This document shows positions 1-6,412 of a stretch of 16,002 bases of DNA, piece after piece. A model generated the notes under the pieces. That model was not told the DNA's origin. It worked only from the letters and a program-made list of their open reading frames with translations, and made no database searches. The number at the start of each line of letters is the position of its first letter. The first letter of the stretch is position 1. The DNA is from JBHIDJ01 sp046760105. Lineage in GTDB: Bacteria; Pseudomonadota; Gammaproteobacteria; Acidiferrobacterales; SPGG2. The translations under genes and the position numbers were made by a program. Location: the NCBI GenBank assembly GCA_046760105.1, contig JBHIDJ010000069.1:1-16002 (forward strand), given 5' to 3'.

Positions 1-430
1 CTTCGATCCACGTGGTTTCCAGCGCTGCCGTGCCCCCGATGATGGCAAGGTAGACGCCTCCGAGCTGCTTAAACGCCGCTTGCGATGCTTCCATCAACCC
101 GCCTTTGCCGATAATGATGCGCACACCGTACTGCTCCATCAGCGGTCGAGTGAAGCGCTCCATGCGTGCACTAGTCGTCGTGCCGACGCAGATTGGTGCA
201 TAGCCCGCTGGAAACTCGGGCGATTTCTCCACCTTCTTTACGTTGGGCGCGGTGTGGATAACGGCCTGTCCATTAAGATCAAATCGCGTCTTGCGGCCAC
301 GGTCGAACATGTGAATCTGAGTCGCATCACGAATGCCAAAGAGCGCGCCATTCAGAGAGACCGTGTCACCCACCCGCAGCCTACGGATCTGTTCTTCCGT
401 GACGGGCATGTCAAAATCGTAACGTGCCAT
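1..430 (-). CDS. Class I fumarase-type hydro-lyase, beta (C-terminal) subunit, partial
   Basis: This is the start of a beta subunit of the class I (iron-sulfur) fumarase / L-tartrate dehydratase family. The reading frame is open from an ATG at 430 to the left window edge, so the C-terminus is missing; 143 codons are visible. Family signatures are present: VGD near residue 21, FDLNGQ around residue 53, TTTSARME around residue 87, IIIGKGGL around residue 107, and a glycine/alanine-rich GGTAAL near the visible end. It begins 2 bases after the stop of the alpha subunit, so the two are surely translated together as a heterodimeric enzyme. Compared with the tartrate dehydratase beta subunit as I remember it, two conserved stretches differ: the RDxxHRR region reads RDATQIHM and the HAGP motif reads HTAP. 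These changes could mean a substrate other than fumarate or tartrate. The fold assignment is firm; the substrate is inferred. Confidence 0.9.
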   Translation of the reverse strand, partial: MARYDFDMPVTEEQIRRLRVGDTVSLNGALFGIRDATQIHMFDRGRKTRFDLNGQAVIHTAPNVKKVEKSPEFPAGYAPICVGTTTSARMERFTRPLMEQYGVRIIIGKGGLMEASQAAFKQLGGVYLAIIGGTAALETTWIE

Positions 431-432
431 AT

Positions 433-1308
433 TCAAAACCCGTACTCGATGCCTTCAGGGCTGAAAGTTGCTGTTGCGCGGCGTGCCGAGTGACACTGAA
501 TATTGACTGCGACGGGATTCATGGTGATATGCGTCGCCGCTGTCTCCACATGCACGGCGAAAGCGGTCGCGTCACCACCCAAGCCTTGTGGTCCGATGCC
601 GAGACTGTTCACCGCGGCCGTCAACTCCTTCTCGAGTTTGGCGCCCTCTGGATCCTCGCACACACTTCCAAGCGGACGGGTTGCGGCTATCTTCGCCAGG
701 TGTACGCACAGGTCGGCTGTGCCACCTACGCCGACGCCGACGATGGTCGGCGGGCACACCTTGCCTCCTGCCTCAATGACTTTATCGATTACAAAGGTCT
801 TTACGCCATCGACACCTTCAGCAGGTATGCACATCTTTAGAAAGGATCCATTTTCGGAGCCGCTGCCCTTGGGGATCATTTCAATACGAAGCTGTTCCGA
901 GTCGTTGGAAAGATCGATATTGATAATCGGTACGCGACGTCCAGTGTTGGTCTGGTCGTTAACGCGCGTGATTGGATGAACGACGGACGAGCGTAGCGGA
1001 TGGTCGCGCGTCGCGGCGGCGCAGCCGCGGACGACAGCCTTCTTCAGTGCGTGACCGTCTACCTCTACGTCCCGCCCGATGGTGATGTTATAGATCGGGA
1101 GACCAGTATCCTGGCAAAGGAGATTCTCGGTAGCCTCCGCTACCTTGATGTTTTGAATCATGGTTCCGAGAACAGCCTTCGCAGTGCTGTTCGTCTCGGC
1201 CACGTCCAGTTGCTTAAACCCTTCCTTGATATCATCCGGCAACACCTTGAGTGCGCGAATGTAAAGCTCTTTGCAGACGTCTTCGACGACTTTCGGGTCA
1301 ACTTTCAT
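433..1308 (-). CDS. Class I fumarase-type hydro-lyase, alpha (N-terminal, Fe-S) subunit
   Basis: The 291-residue protein is the iron-sulfur-binding alpha subunit of a two-subunit class I fumarase / tartrate dehydratase type enzyme, which adds or removes water across a dicarboxylate double bond. The three cysteines expected to hold the [4Fe-4S] cluster are visible: C65 in LLCQDTGLP, C185 in KVCPPTIVGVGVGG and C272 in NIQCHSARR. The KGSGSENGS stretch (147-155) and LGIGPQGLGG (236-245) are also family hallmarks, and the length is normal for a split subunit. The ATG at 1308 lies 18 bases after the exporter gene stop, with no strong ribosome-binding site. The beta subunit follows after 2 bases. 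The usual family stretch NTGDNxP reads NTGRRVP here (121-127), a charge change near the predicted carboxylate-binding region. The enzyme class is clear, but the true substrate is not proven. A sulfonated fumarate is one possibility given the neighbours. Confidence 0.92.
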   Translation of the reverse strand: MKVDPKVVEDVCKELYIRALKVLPDDIKEGFKQLDVAETNSTAKAVLGTMIQNIKVAEATENLLCQDTGLPIYNITIGRDVEVDGHALKKAVVRGCAAATRDHPLRSSVVHPITRVNDQTNTGRRVPIINIDLSNDSEQLRIEMIPKGSGSENGSFLKMCIPAEGVDGVKTFVIDKVIEAGGKVCPPTIVGVGVGGTADLCVHLAKIAATRPLGSVCEDPEGAKLEKELTAAVNSLGIGPQGLGGDATAFAVHVETAATHITMNPVAVNIQCHSARRATATFSPEGIEYGF

Positions 1309-1326
1309 AGCATCACTACTATACTA

Positions 1327-2052
1327 CTAATATACGACGAGCGCCGCGCCGGAAATAAGCAACGTTCCTAGGACGATTCGACGGAACTGCTGTTCGTCAA
1401 TACGCCGGTAGAGCTTGAGCCCCAGCCAGGTACCGAGTATCAGCACCGGCAGACACCACAGGAATCTATTGACTAACGTTGTATCAAGAACACCGCCCGC
1501 GCCCAGCCATGCGAGCGCCATCCCGTGCATGACGAAGATGAAGGGCTGATAGACCGCGCGCTGAGTGTCCTTCCGCCAGCCGCGCATTCCGGCCCACACC
1601 GTAGGTAATACGCCACTTAGTCCGGCGAACCCGCCGAGCACGCCGCCGATCAGACCCACCGCACCGTCCGCCGGTCTGCTACCCGTCAACACGGCTTGCA
1701 CGCGCCGATGCAGCAGCGCAAACAGACAGTAACCTACAAGCACCAAACCCACGACCACGCGAAACGGCTCGGGTTCGATATGGCGCAGCATCCAGGTGCC
1801 CAATGGAACACCGATTACACCACCGATAAGAAACGGCCACAAAAGGTCAAACGAGATATGCCGCCGCAGGTAAGCGACGGAAAGCAGATGGATAACCATG
1901 CCAGTGGCCAAAATCAGGGGCACAGCTTGCAGCGGTGGCAGTACATGCAGCCACACGGCGGCGGCAATGAGCGCGTCCGCGAACCCGGCCAAACCCACCG
2001 CAAACGCGGCGAGAAAGGCACCCGCGACAACGATGAGCAGCTCAGGCGACAT
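1327..2052 (-). CDS. Sulfite exporter TauE/SafE family membrane protein
   Basis: The 241-residue, strongly hydrophobic protein has about eight predicted membrane segments in two homologous halves. GLAGFADALI (20-29) in the first half and the GGFAGLSG stretch in the second are typical of the TauE/SafE (DUF81) family. Members are linked to export of sulfite, sulfoacetate or related anions, or to uptake of sulfur compounds. The ATG at 2052 lies inside the end of the preceding sdhC-like gene, giving an 11-base overlap. No clear ribosome-binding site precedes it, so translational coupling is likely. In the same operon as a SuyAB-like C-S lyase, the simplest role is removal of the sulfite released in the cytoplasm. 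The family is certain; the transported ion is inferred from context. Confidence 0.88.
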   Translation of the reverse strand: MSPELLIVVAGAFLAAFAVGLAGFADALIAAAVWLHVLPPLQAVPLILATGMVIHLLSVAYLRRHISFDLLWPFLIGGVIGVPLGTWMLRHIEPEPFRVVVGLVLVGYCLFALLHRRVQAVLTGSRPADGAVGLIGGVLGGFAGLSGVLPTVWAGMRGWRKDTQRAVYQPFIFVMHGMALAWLGAGGVLDTTLVNRFLWCLPVLILGTWLGLKLYRRIDEQQFRRIVLGTLLISGAALVVY

Positions 2053-2398
2053 TGAGTAGAAACAGTAGGCCGACCGCGAGACTAAGGCCGCCGCAAATCG
2101 CTACAAGGGTTTTTTGCCCGCTGCGCCACGGCAAAAACTCGACCGCGAGCAAGCGCAGGCCACCGGTCAGGTGGGCCGCCAACAGGATCACCAACCCGGC
2201 CTCGGCCAGCTTGACCAATGGTTGTTGCGCCCACTGGAGGAACCCATCGAGCGCTACCTCTCCTTGGATGGCCAAGGACAACATCCAAAAGTGGACGGGC
2301 AGAAAAAGCGCTAACAGCAGTCCCGAAATACGGTGGACCACGAACGCCCAGTAGCTCGGGTGATTGCGCGATCGCCAGTGCGGTCGGTAGTCCGACAT
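2042..2398 (-). CDS. Succinate dehydrogenase-type cytochrome b / membrane anchor subunit (SdhC-like)
   Basis: The 118-residue protein has three predicted membrane helices (about residues 20-42, 63-82 and 98-117). It carries the SdhC-type signature HRISG (22-26) followed by PVHFW (34-38), and a second histidine in AHLTGGLR (75-82). H36 and H76 are candidate haem b ligands. With the anchor gene just upstream it should form the quinone-reacting membrane part of a succinate-dehydrogenase-like complex. Its ATG (2396-2398) shares one base with the stop of the upstream anchor gene (TGATG on the coding strand), and its own end overlaps the exporter start by 11 bases. Assignment as SdhC rather than SdhD rests on the RxSG signature. 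Both anchors carry histidine-rich first helices, so the labels could be swapped. Confidence 0.8.
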   Translation of the reverse strand: MSDYRPHWRSRNHPSYWAFVVHRISGLLLALFLPVHFWMLSLAIQGEVALDGFLQWAQQPLVKLAEAGLVILLAAHLTGGLRLLAVEFLPWRSGQKTLVAICGGLSLAVGLLFLLNVA

Positions 2399-2748
2399 CA
2401 GCCGGCTCCGTAAGCAAAAAGGGCAAACACCGCACGCCAGCCCAAGACGGCAAGCGCTACACCGAATAATACTGCTAACCCATCAAGAACCGGCCCACGC
2501 AAAGGCGTCGTCTCGGTCAGGATGGTGCGCACACCCAGGGGCGCATGCACGGCAGCAGCCGCGACAAAGATGGCGTAGAAAACGAACCAGCCGATGTTAC
2601 CCTGAAGCCGCGTGATGATTTCGGTTGCGGTTAAGCCGCCGCGCACCGCATAAACGACGGTACCGAGATGAACCGTTACCGCCACCGCGAGCACGGCAGC
2701 GCTCGCGCGCTGTGCCACCCACAAAAGCGTTTCCGTTCGTGCCGTCAC
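2398..2748 (-). CDS. Succinate dehydrogenase/fumarate reductase-type second membrane anchor
   Basis: The frame stays open upstream to 2982, but that longer version would run through the iron-sulfur subunit gene. The likely start is the GTG at 2746-2748, which overlaps the stop codon of that gene in a GTGA arrangement typical of translational coupling. The resulting 116-residue protein has three hydrophobic helices (about 14-35, 52-75 and 88-113). The first helix has QRAS (13-16) and H27, and the second ends in H68, both plausible haem or quinone site residues. It resembles small anchor subunits of Sdh/Frd complexes and presumably pairs with the next gene product. The protein contains no soluble domain. 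The function rests on gene order and on its general resemblance to cytochrome b anchors, so confidence is moderate. Confidence 0.72.
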   Translation of the reverse strand: MTARTETLLWVAQRASAAVLAVAVTVHLGTVVYAVRGGLTATEIITRLQGNIGWFVFYAIFVAAAAVHAPLGVRTILTETTPLRGPVLDGLAVLFGVALAVLGWRAVFALFAYGAG

Positions 2749-3461
2749 AACTTGCCCTTCAGGGCCGCCAACGCCGTCGCGCGCTTCAATCCGGCGATCG
2801 CCGCCGTCGGGTTGAGTTGCATAGGGCACCACTCGAGACAGCTCTGGTGCGAGTGACAGGCATGGCAGCCAGCATCGCCGGCCACCGCCGCCAAGCGTTC
2901 TGTCCCCGCCCCGTCGCGTACATCGTTGATGAGCGTCCACGCCCGGTTGAGCGCGGCGGGGCCAAGGTACTCGGGGTTCCACGTCACCAGATCACAAGCG
3001 GCATAACACACACCACAACCGATACACTCGATCCCAGCATCGACGAGTCGGCGTTCACGCGAATCCGGCCGGACCGTTGCAAAGTCTTCCCGTTCGCTGT
3101 CGGTCGACACAAACGCGCCTTTCGCGCTCGCCCACTTATCAAAGAATGTCGTCATTTCGACGCTCAGATCTTTGATGATCTTCATGTTGCGAAGCGGTGC
3201 AATCTCGAGTTTGTTTTTTTGTGCCACCTGACGCACATGCGTACGACAAGTCCAACGCGGCGCACCATTGACAGTCATGGCGCATGAACCACACACGCCG
3301 ACACGGCACGAAAAGCGGTAGGTAAGCGTGTGATCAAGATAACGTTGAATATAGGTCACAGCGTCGAGCACCGTCTGGTTCTCGCGGAGCGGAACCTCGT
3401 AGGCGATGAAGCGGCCTTGCTCGGCGCCACGCCAGACCGATACTGTCAGCGTCGCGTCCAT
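2745..3461 (-). CDS. Succinate dehydrogenase/fumarate reductase-type iron-sulfur subunit
   Basis: The 238-residue electron-transfer subunit carries three iron-sulfur centres. The N-terminal plant-type ferredoxin domain has C52, C57, C60 and C72 for [2Fe-2S] (CRVGVCGSC). The C-terminal domain has CIGCGVC plus C156 (146-156) for [4Fe-4S], and C202, C208 and C212 (CHSHQSCLEWCP) for [3Fe-4S], with an extra cysteine at 199. An in-frame GTG lies three codons upstream, but the ATG at 3461 is preferred because a GAGGTGG element sits 5 bases before it. It follows the suyB-like gene after 36 bases and overlaps the next anchor gene. It would pass electrons from a flavoprotein to the membrane quinone pool. 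The flavoprotein gene is not in this window and may lie beyond the left edge or elsewhere. The family is certain. Whether the complex acts on succinate or a substituted succinate is open. Confidence 0.92.
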   Translation of the reverse strand: MDATLTVSVWRGAEQGRFIAYEVPLRENQTVLDAVTYIQRYLDHTLTYRFSCRVGVCGSCAMTVNGAPRWTCRTHVRQVAQKNKLEIAPLRNMKIIKDLSVEMTTFFDKWASAKGAFVSTDSEREDFATVRPDSRERRLVDAGIECIGCGVCYAACDLVTWNPEYLGPAALNRAWTLINDVRDGAGTERLAAVAGDAGCHACHSHQSCLEWCPMQLNPTAAIAGLKRATALAALKGKL

Positions 3462-3466
3462 CGTTA

Positions 3467-3473
3467 CCACCTC
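3467..3473 (-). promoter_or_regulatory. Ribosome-binding site deciding the iron-sulfur subunit start
   Basis: On the coding strand this reads GAGGTGG, five bases before the ATG at 3461. An alternative in-frame GTG at 3468-3470 overlaps this element and would be left without a usable site, so the ATG is favoured. The suyB-like gene upstream in the operon has a nearly identical leader. Confidence 0.65.
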
Positions 3474-3497
3474 GACGTGTCCGACATGCGTGCCTGA

Positions 3498-4667
3498 TCA
3501 AGCGCTGCGATAGAGCTTGGTCAGAACGAATTCACGATGGCCGAGCACCTCGGCGCATGTCAGCCGGCCGTTACAGGTACGCATTGTGATATCGATCAGG
3601 GCATCGCCCGCTTCATCGAGGGTCATCTCGCGCCGCAGGATACCGGAGACATCGAGATCGACATGCTCGCTCATGGTACGCGCCGTCTTCGGATTCGCCG
3701 TGAGCTTGATCACTGGTTCGATCGGATTGCCAATGACGTTACCCTGACCGGTGGGGAATAGATGCACGACAAATCCTCCTGCCGCTTGCAGGGTCACACA
3801 TTCGGCAGCCGCTGATGACGTATCCATGAAATACAGACCCCCACCCTTGGACGGCGTCTCGGCCGGCTCGAGCACATCAATGAACTTGGTGCGCTTGCCG
3901 ATCTTTTGAAGATTGCCGAATGCCTTTTCCTCGATAGTCGTTAGTCCACCAGCAATATTGCCCTTGGTGGGCTGTGACTCGGAAAGGTCGCTCGTCTTGT
4001 AAGGCTCAATCACCTCGTCCATATATGCCTGCCAGGTCTTGAGAAACTTCTCAGCCACCTCGGGCGTAGCGGCGCGCTGCTGGCAGACCTGTTCGGCACC
4101 GGTGATCTCGGAGGTTTCACCGAAACAGGTTGTCACCCCGAGCGGGTCGAGCTTGTCGATGAGGTCGCCGACGGTGGGGTTCGACGCCAGGCCGGAGGTC
4201 GTATCCGATTCGCCGCACTTTGTCGAAAGAAATAGCTCGCTTATCGAGCACTCCTCCCGCCGTATCTCGGACGCCCATTGCAGGAACTCATGCGCCTTCC
4301 GCGACCCCGCGGCAATGGTGTTGAGATCGCCGTTGCCCTCTATACTGAAGCCCTCGACCGGCTTGCCGGTCTTTGCAATGCCATCAACGACCCGACTCGT
4401 CCAACCAGGCTCAATTCCGATCACGACGCAAGCCGCAACGTTCGGATTACTACCGGTTCCAATCAGGGTGCGAAAGAACAGTTCCAGGTCCTCGCCGAAC
4501 TGCAGGCGTCCATAGGCATGAGGCAGCGCCAGTGTGCCCTTGATGTTATGGCTCACGGCCTCGGAAGCGGCATTGGAGAGATCATCGAGCGGAAGGATGA
4601 CGACATGGTTGCGGATCCCGACTCTTCCGTTTTCACGCCGATAGCCCCAGAATAATTGTGCTGTCAT
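3498..4667 (-). CDS. suyB: (2R)-sulfolactate sulfo-lyase beta subunit-like, SuyB/UxaA C-terminal family
   Basis: The 389-residue protein belongs to the altronate dehydratase (UxaA/GarD) large-domain superfamily. It is most like SuyB, the large subunit of (2R)-sulfolactate sulfo-lyase, which with SuyA cleaves sulfolactate to pyruvate and sulfite in the cytoplasm. Supporting stretches are WGYRRENGRVGIRNHV (7-22), YGRLQFGEDLELFFRTLIGTG near 52-72, STKCGESDTTSG (148-159), GNIAGGLTTIEEKAFG (236-251) and PTGQGNVIGNP (305-315); its length equals that of SuyB as I recall it. The ATG at 4667 has AAGGTGG five bases upstream, so the GTG three codons earlier is rejected. It starts 2 bases after the suyA-like stop. 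The TauE/SafE gene downstream fits sulfite production. The cotranscribed Sdh and fumarase genes raise the possibility that the real substrate is a larger hydroxysulfonate such as 3-sulfomalate, an inference only. A sugar-acid dehydratase role is less likely. Confidence 0.85.
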   Translation of the reverse strand: MTAQLFWGYRRENGRVGIRNHVVILPLDDLSNAASEAVSHNIKGTLALPHAYGRLQFGEDLELFFRTLIGTGSNPNVAACVVIGIEPGWTSRVVDGIAKTGKPVEGFSIEGNGDLNTIAAGSRKAHEFLQWASEIRREECSISELFLSTKCGESDTTSGLASNPTVGDLIDKLDPLGVTTCFGETSEITGAEQVCQQRAATPEVAEKFLKTWQAYMDEVIEPYKTSDLSESQPTKGNIAGGLTTIEEKAFGNLQKIGKRTKFIDVLEPAETPSKGGGLYFMDTSSAAAECVTLQAAGGFVVHLFPTGQGNVIGNPIEPVIKLTANPKTARTMSEHVDLDVSGILRREMTLDEAGDALIDITMRTCNGRLTCAEVLGHREFVLTKLYRSA

Positions 4668-4669
4668 AG

Positions 4670-4954
4670 CTACCACCTTTTGGTTTTTGCGTTATGCACA
4701 TGGACGTGGTGCCCTGTACCGATGTTCGCGATCGAGCGGCCGATGTCATGTCCATACTTTATGAGCGTGTCACCTTCTTTTATGTCCAAGAGCGCGATCT
4801 TGTGGCCCAAGGGAACCGCGTCCATAGCCTTGACGGTGATGGTCTCGTCGGTTTCCATCACCCAGCCGGAGAGGTCCTGCCCCGGTTTTACGTTTTCGAC
4901 CACAATGACCCCCACGGTATCGGTGTTGTCATGCACAAGGAAATGGGTAGTCAC
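4670..4954 (-). CDS. suyA: (2R)-sulfolactate sulfo-lyase alpha subunit-like, SuyA/UxaA N-terminal SAF domain
   Basis: The 94-residue protein is a single SAF domain like the N-terminus of altronate dehydratase and the small SuyA subunit of sulfolactate sulfo-lyase. It begins HFLVHDNTDTVGVIVVENV (4-22), has GHKIAL (50-55) and KYGHDIGR (66-73), and ends in GHHVHVHNAKTKRW (81-94). That C-terminus is characteristic of the SuyA/UxaA N-domain, and the histidines probably help bind the metal at the active site shared with the large subunit. The frame is open to 4990, but the GTG at 4952-4954 has a perfect AGGAGG four bases upstream and gives the normal length. It is the first gene of the eight-gene minus-strand operon, and the large subunit follows after 2 bases. 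As with the large subunit, sulfolactate is the known substrate in the family, and an alternative hydroxysulfonate is possible. Confidence 0.84.
   Translation of the reverse strand: MTTHFLVHDNTDTVGVIVVENVKPGQDLSGWVMETDETITVKAMDAVPLGHKIALLDIKEGDTLIKYGHDIGRSIANIGTGHHVHVHNAKTKRW
4673..4679 (-). promoter_or_regulatory. Ribosome-binding site of the suyB-like gene, inside the suyA-like gene end
   Basis: On the coding strand AAGGTGG lies within the last codons of the upstream suyA-like gene, five bases before the ATG at 4667. It selects that ATG over an in-frame GTG at 4674-4676 and ties translation of the two subunits together. Confidence 0.65.
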
Positions 4955-4958
4955 GGTG

Positions 4959-4964
4959 CCTCCT
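4959..4964 (-). promoter_or_regulatory. Strong ribosome-binding site of the suyA-like gene
   Basis: A perfect AGGAGG on the coding strand lies four bases before the GTG at 4954. It shows that translation starts there and not at the ATG codons at about 4985-4990, which would add a tail absent from the family. Confidence 0.7.
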
Positions 4965-5032
4965 GTGATTATTCGGGACGGAAGCATCATAATATAAAAA
5001 TCAACAACGATGCCATCGAGCGTGCTGACGAA
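4965..5032. promoter_or_regulatory. Divergent intergenic region between the suyA-like operon and the ankyrin gene
   Basis: These roughly 70 bases separate two divergently transcribed units and must hold, or lie next to, their promoters. An A+T-rich core around 4989-5002 contains TAATAT/TATTAT-like -10 candidates on both strands. I cannot match either one to a convincing -35 hexamer at 16-18 bases, and I see no clear operator palindrome. The assignment rests on gene layout rather than on a recognised promoter. Confidence 0.3.
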
Positions 5033-5043
5033 GAGGAAAAACG

Positions 5044-5697
5044 ATGGGATCTAGACGTGGCCGCTTAGAAGCGCTGATCGCGGTTAGTTTATTCGCGGTG
5101 TCCGCCGCATGGGCCGGCCCGCTTCACGACGCCGCCGAGTCTGGAGACATCGACGAGGTAAAAAACCTCATCGCTGCCGGTGCTGCCGTCAGTGCCCGTG
5201 ACGACTACAATCTTACGCCGCTGCATTTTGCCGCTGGCGCGGGACACACGGCGGTAGTCGAGCTGCTCATCGCCGCGGGCGCGGATGTCAACGCAGAGCA
5301 TCAAATGGGCACACCGCTACACCCGGCCGCGCTTTTCGGCCACCGGCCGATTGCCGAGGCCTTGCTCGCGGCCGGTGCCAATCCCAATGCCACGAGCGCA
5401 GAGGCGGTTACGGCGCTGCACTTCGCGGCGGGTAAAGGCCACCGGGCCGTGGCTGCGCTGCTTATCGCCAGAGGTGCCAGCGTGAATGCGAAGGACAAAG
5501 ATGGCGCGACCCCGCTGCATCCCGCGGTGATTAACGGCCACAAGTCGATAGTTGAACTGCTGATCGCAAACGGCGCCGACGTCAACGTGACCACAAACGC
5601 GGGTATTACCCCGCTGCGTGCGGCAACCCTTGAGGGTCACAGGGAGATAGTAGAATTGCTAACCCGACATGGAGCACAGCTAGAGTGGTCTATTTAG
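5044..5697 (+). CDS. Exported ankyrin-repeat protein
   Basis: The 217-residue protein begins with a signal peptide: charged MGSRRGR, a hydrophobic stretch from about 9 to 22, and a likely AWA|G cleavage after residue 24. Essentially all of the mature chain is ankyrin repeats with a 33-residue period. TPLH-type turns start at 58, 90, 123, 156 and 189, preceded by a capping unit beginning PLHDAAESGD near 26, making about six repeats. Loops such as GADVNAEH and GASVNAKD are close to consensus. There is no enzymatic domain, so it is probably a periplasmic or secreted protein-binding scaffold, as in many Gram-negative bacteria; its partner is unknown. GAGG (5033-5036) lies seven bases before the ATG at 5044. 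It is transcribed away from the suyA-like operon, and the B3/B4 gene follows after 35 bases. Confidence 0.9.
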   Translation: MGSRRGRLEALIAVSLFAVSAAWAGPLHDAAESGDIDEVKNLIAAGAAVSARDDYNLTPLHFAAGAGHTAVVELLIAAGADVNAEHQMGTPLHPAALFGHRPIAEALLAAGANPNATSAEAVTALHFAAGKGHRAVAALLIARGASVNAKDKDGATPLHPAVINGHKSIVELLIANGADVNVTTNAGITPLRAATLEGHREIVELLTRHGAQLEWSI

Positions 5698-5732
5698 TCG
5701 GTAGCCAGTCTAAGAAACCACGATCGTAAAAA

Positions 5733-6401
5733 ATGAAAACTGCAAAAATTCGAATCCACGATGAACTAAAGAAGGCGTGCGCGAACAAATTGGCTCTCGG
5801 TGTTGTTTTCGCATCGATTAAGGTTACGAATCACAATAAGGAGTTGTGGGAGGAAATCAACAGCTGTATTTCCGAGCTTGCGAAGATTCCGGTGGAAGAT
5901 ATTGCGGCGCTGCCGCAAGTGAAGGCGTTGCGCGCAACCTATAAGGTACTCGGTAAAGACCCCTCGCGTTACCGTGGCTCTAATGAAGCGCTGCTTCGAC
6001 GAATTAGCCAGGGCAAAGGACTATATAAGGTAAATACTATTGTTGACATTAACAACCTGATCTCTTTGGAGTCACGGCGTTCAGTCGCTTCTTACGATCG
6101 GGAGAAACTAGGCAACGATCTTGTTTTCCGGCCAGGTATGGATGGTGAAAGCTACCAGGCCATTGGCAAGGGTTCGATTAACATAGAGGGACTCCCGGTT
6201 TTTGCTGACGAAAGCGGACCGTTCGGCAGTTCTACATCCGATTCGCAGCGAGCGATGATTACAGCGGATACCATACAGCTGCTCGTGGCGATTATCAGCT
6301 TCGATGGCGAACAAGGGCTCGATACTGAGCTCACACGGGCGATGAAATTGCTCGAGAAGTATGCGACCGCCGCCGATGTTAGCGATGTAATCGTCCGATA
6401 G
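5733..6401 (+). CDS. Stand-alone B3/B4 tRNA-binding domain protein
   Basis: The 222-residue protein matches the B3/B4 domain found in the phenylalanyl-tRNA synthetase beta chain and in free-standing proteins (COG3382 type). Visible family features are an N-terminal strand-helix part, KALRATYKVLGKDPSRYRGSNEALLRR (about 65-91), LYKVNTIVDINNLISLESRRSVASYD (about 97-122), then a glycine-rich ADESGPFGSSTSDSQRAMIT part (158-177). Domains of this kind in the synthetase form part of the editing module, and free forms may hydrolyse or bind mischarged aminoacyl-tRNAs, but their role is mostly unproven. The ATG at 5733 has no clear Shine-Dalgarno sequence. Upstream sequence is A+T richer than the ankyrin gene, and the gene itself looks A+T richer than its neighbours by eye. 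It converges on the HExxH-protein gene with only 11 bases between the stops. Confidence 0.82.
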   Translation: MKTAKIRIHDELKKACANKLALGVVFASIKVTNHNKELWEEINSCISELAKIPVEDIAALPQVKALRATYKVLGKDPSRYRGSNEALLRRISQGKGLYKVNTIVDINNLISLESRRSVASYDREKLGNDLVFRPGMDGESYQAIGKGSINIEGLPVFADESGPFGSSTSDSQRAMITADTIQLLVAIISFDGEQGLDTELTRAMKLLEKYATAADVSDVIVR

Positions 6402-6412
6402 TCCTACAGACT

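Noticed and set aside
2398..2982. A 194-residue open frame reaching far into the iron-sulfur subunit gene
   Set aside because: Its first 78 codons are an out-of-frame reading of the Sdh iron-sulfur gene. The anchor protein proper starts at the GTG at 2748, which overlaps the stop of that gene.
2625..3287. Long plus-strand open frame opposite the Sdh genes
   Set aside because: It is antisense to genes with intact cysteine motifs, is rich in arginine and histidine, and has no recognisable domain, as expected for a shadow frame.
3498..4954. Reading the lyase pair as altronate or galactarate dehydratase
   Set aside because: The split into a 94-residue and a 389-residue subunit, the sequence stretches and the TauE/SafE neighbour fit SuyAB better, and no hexuronate genes are nearby. 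It remains the main alternative.
4955..4990. Upstream ATG starts for the suyA-like gene
   Set aside because: They would add a 12-residue tail absent from the family, and the perfect AGGAGG lies inside this stretch, just before the GTG at 4954.
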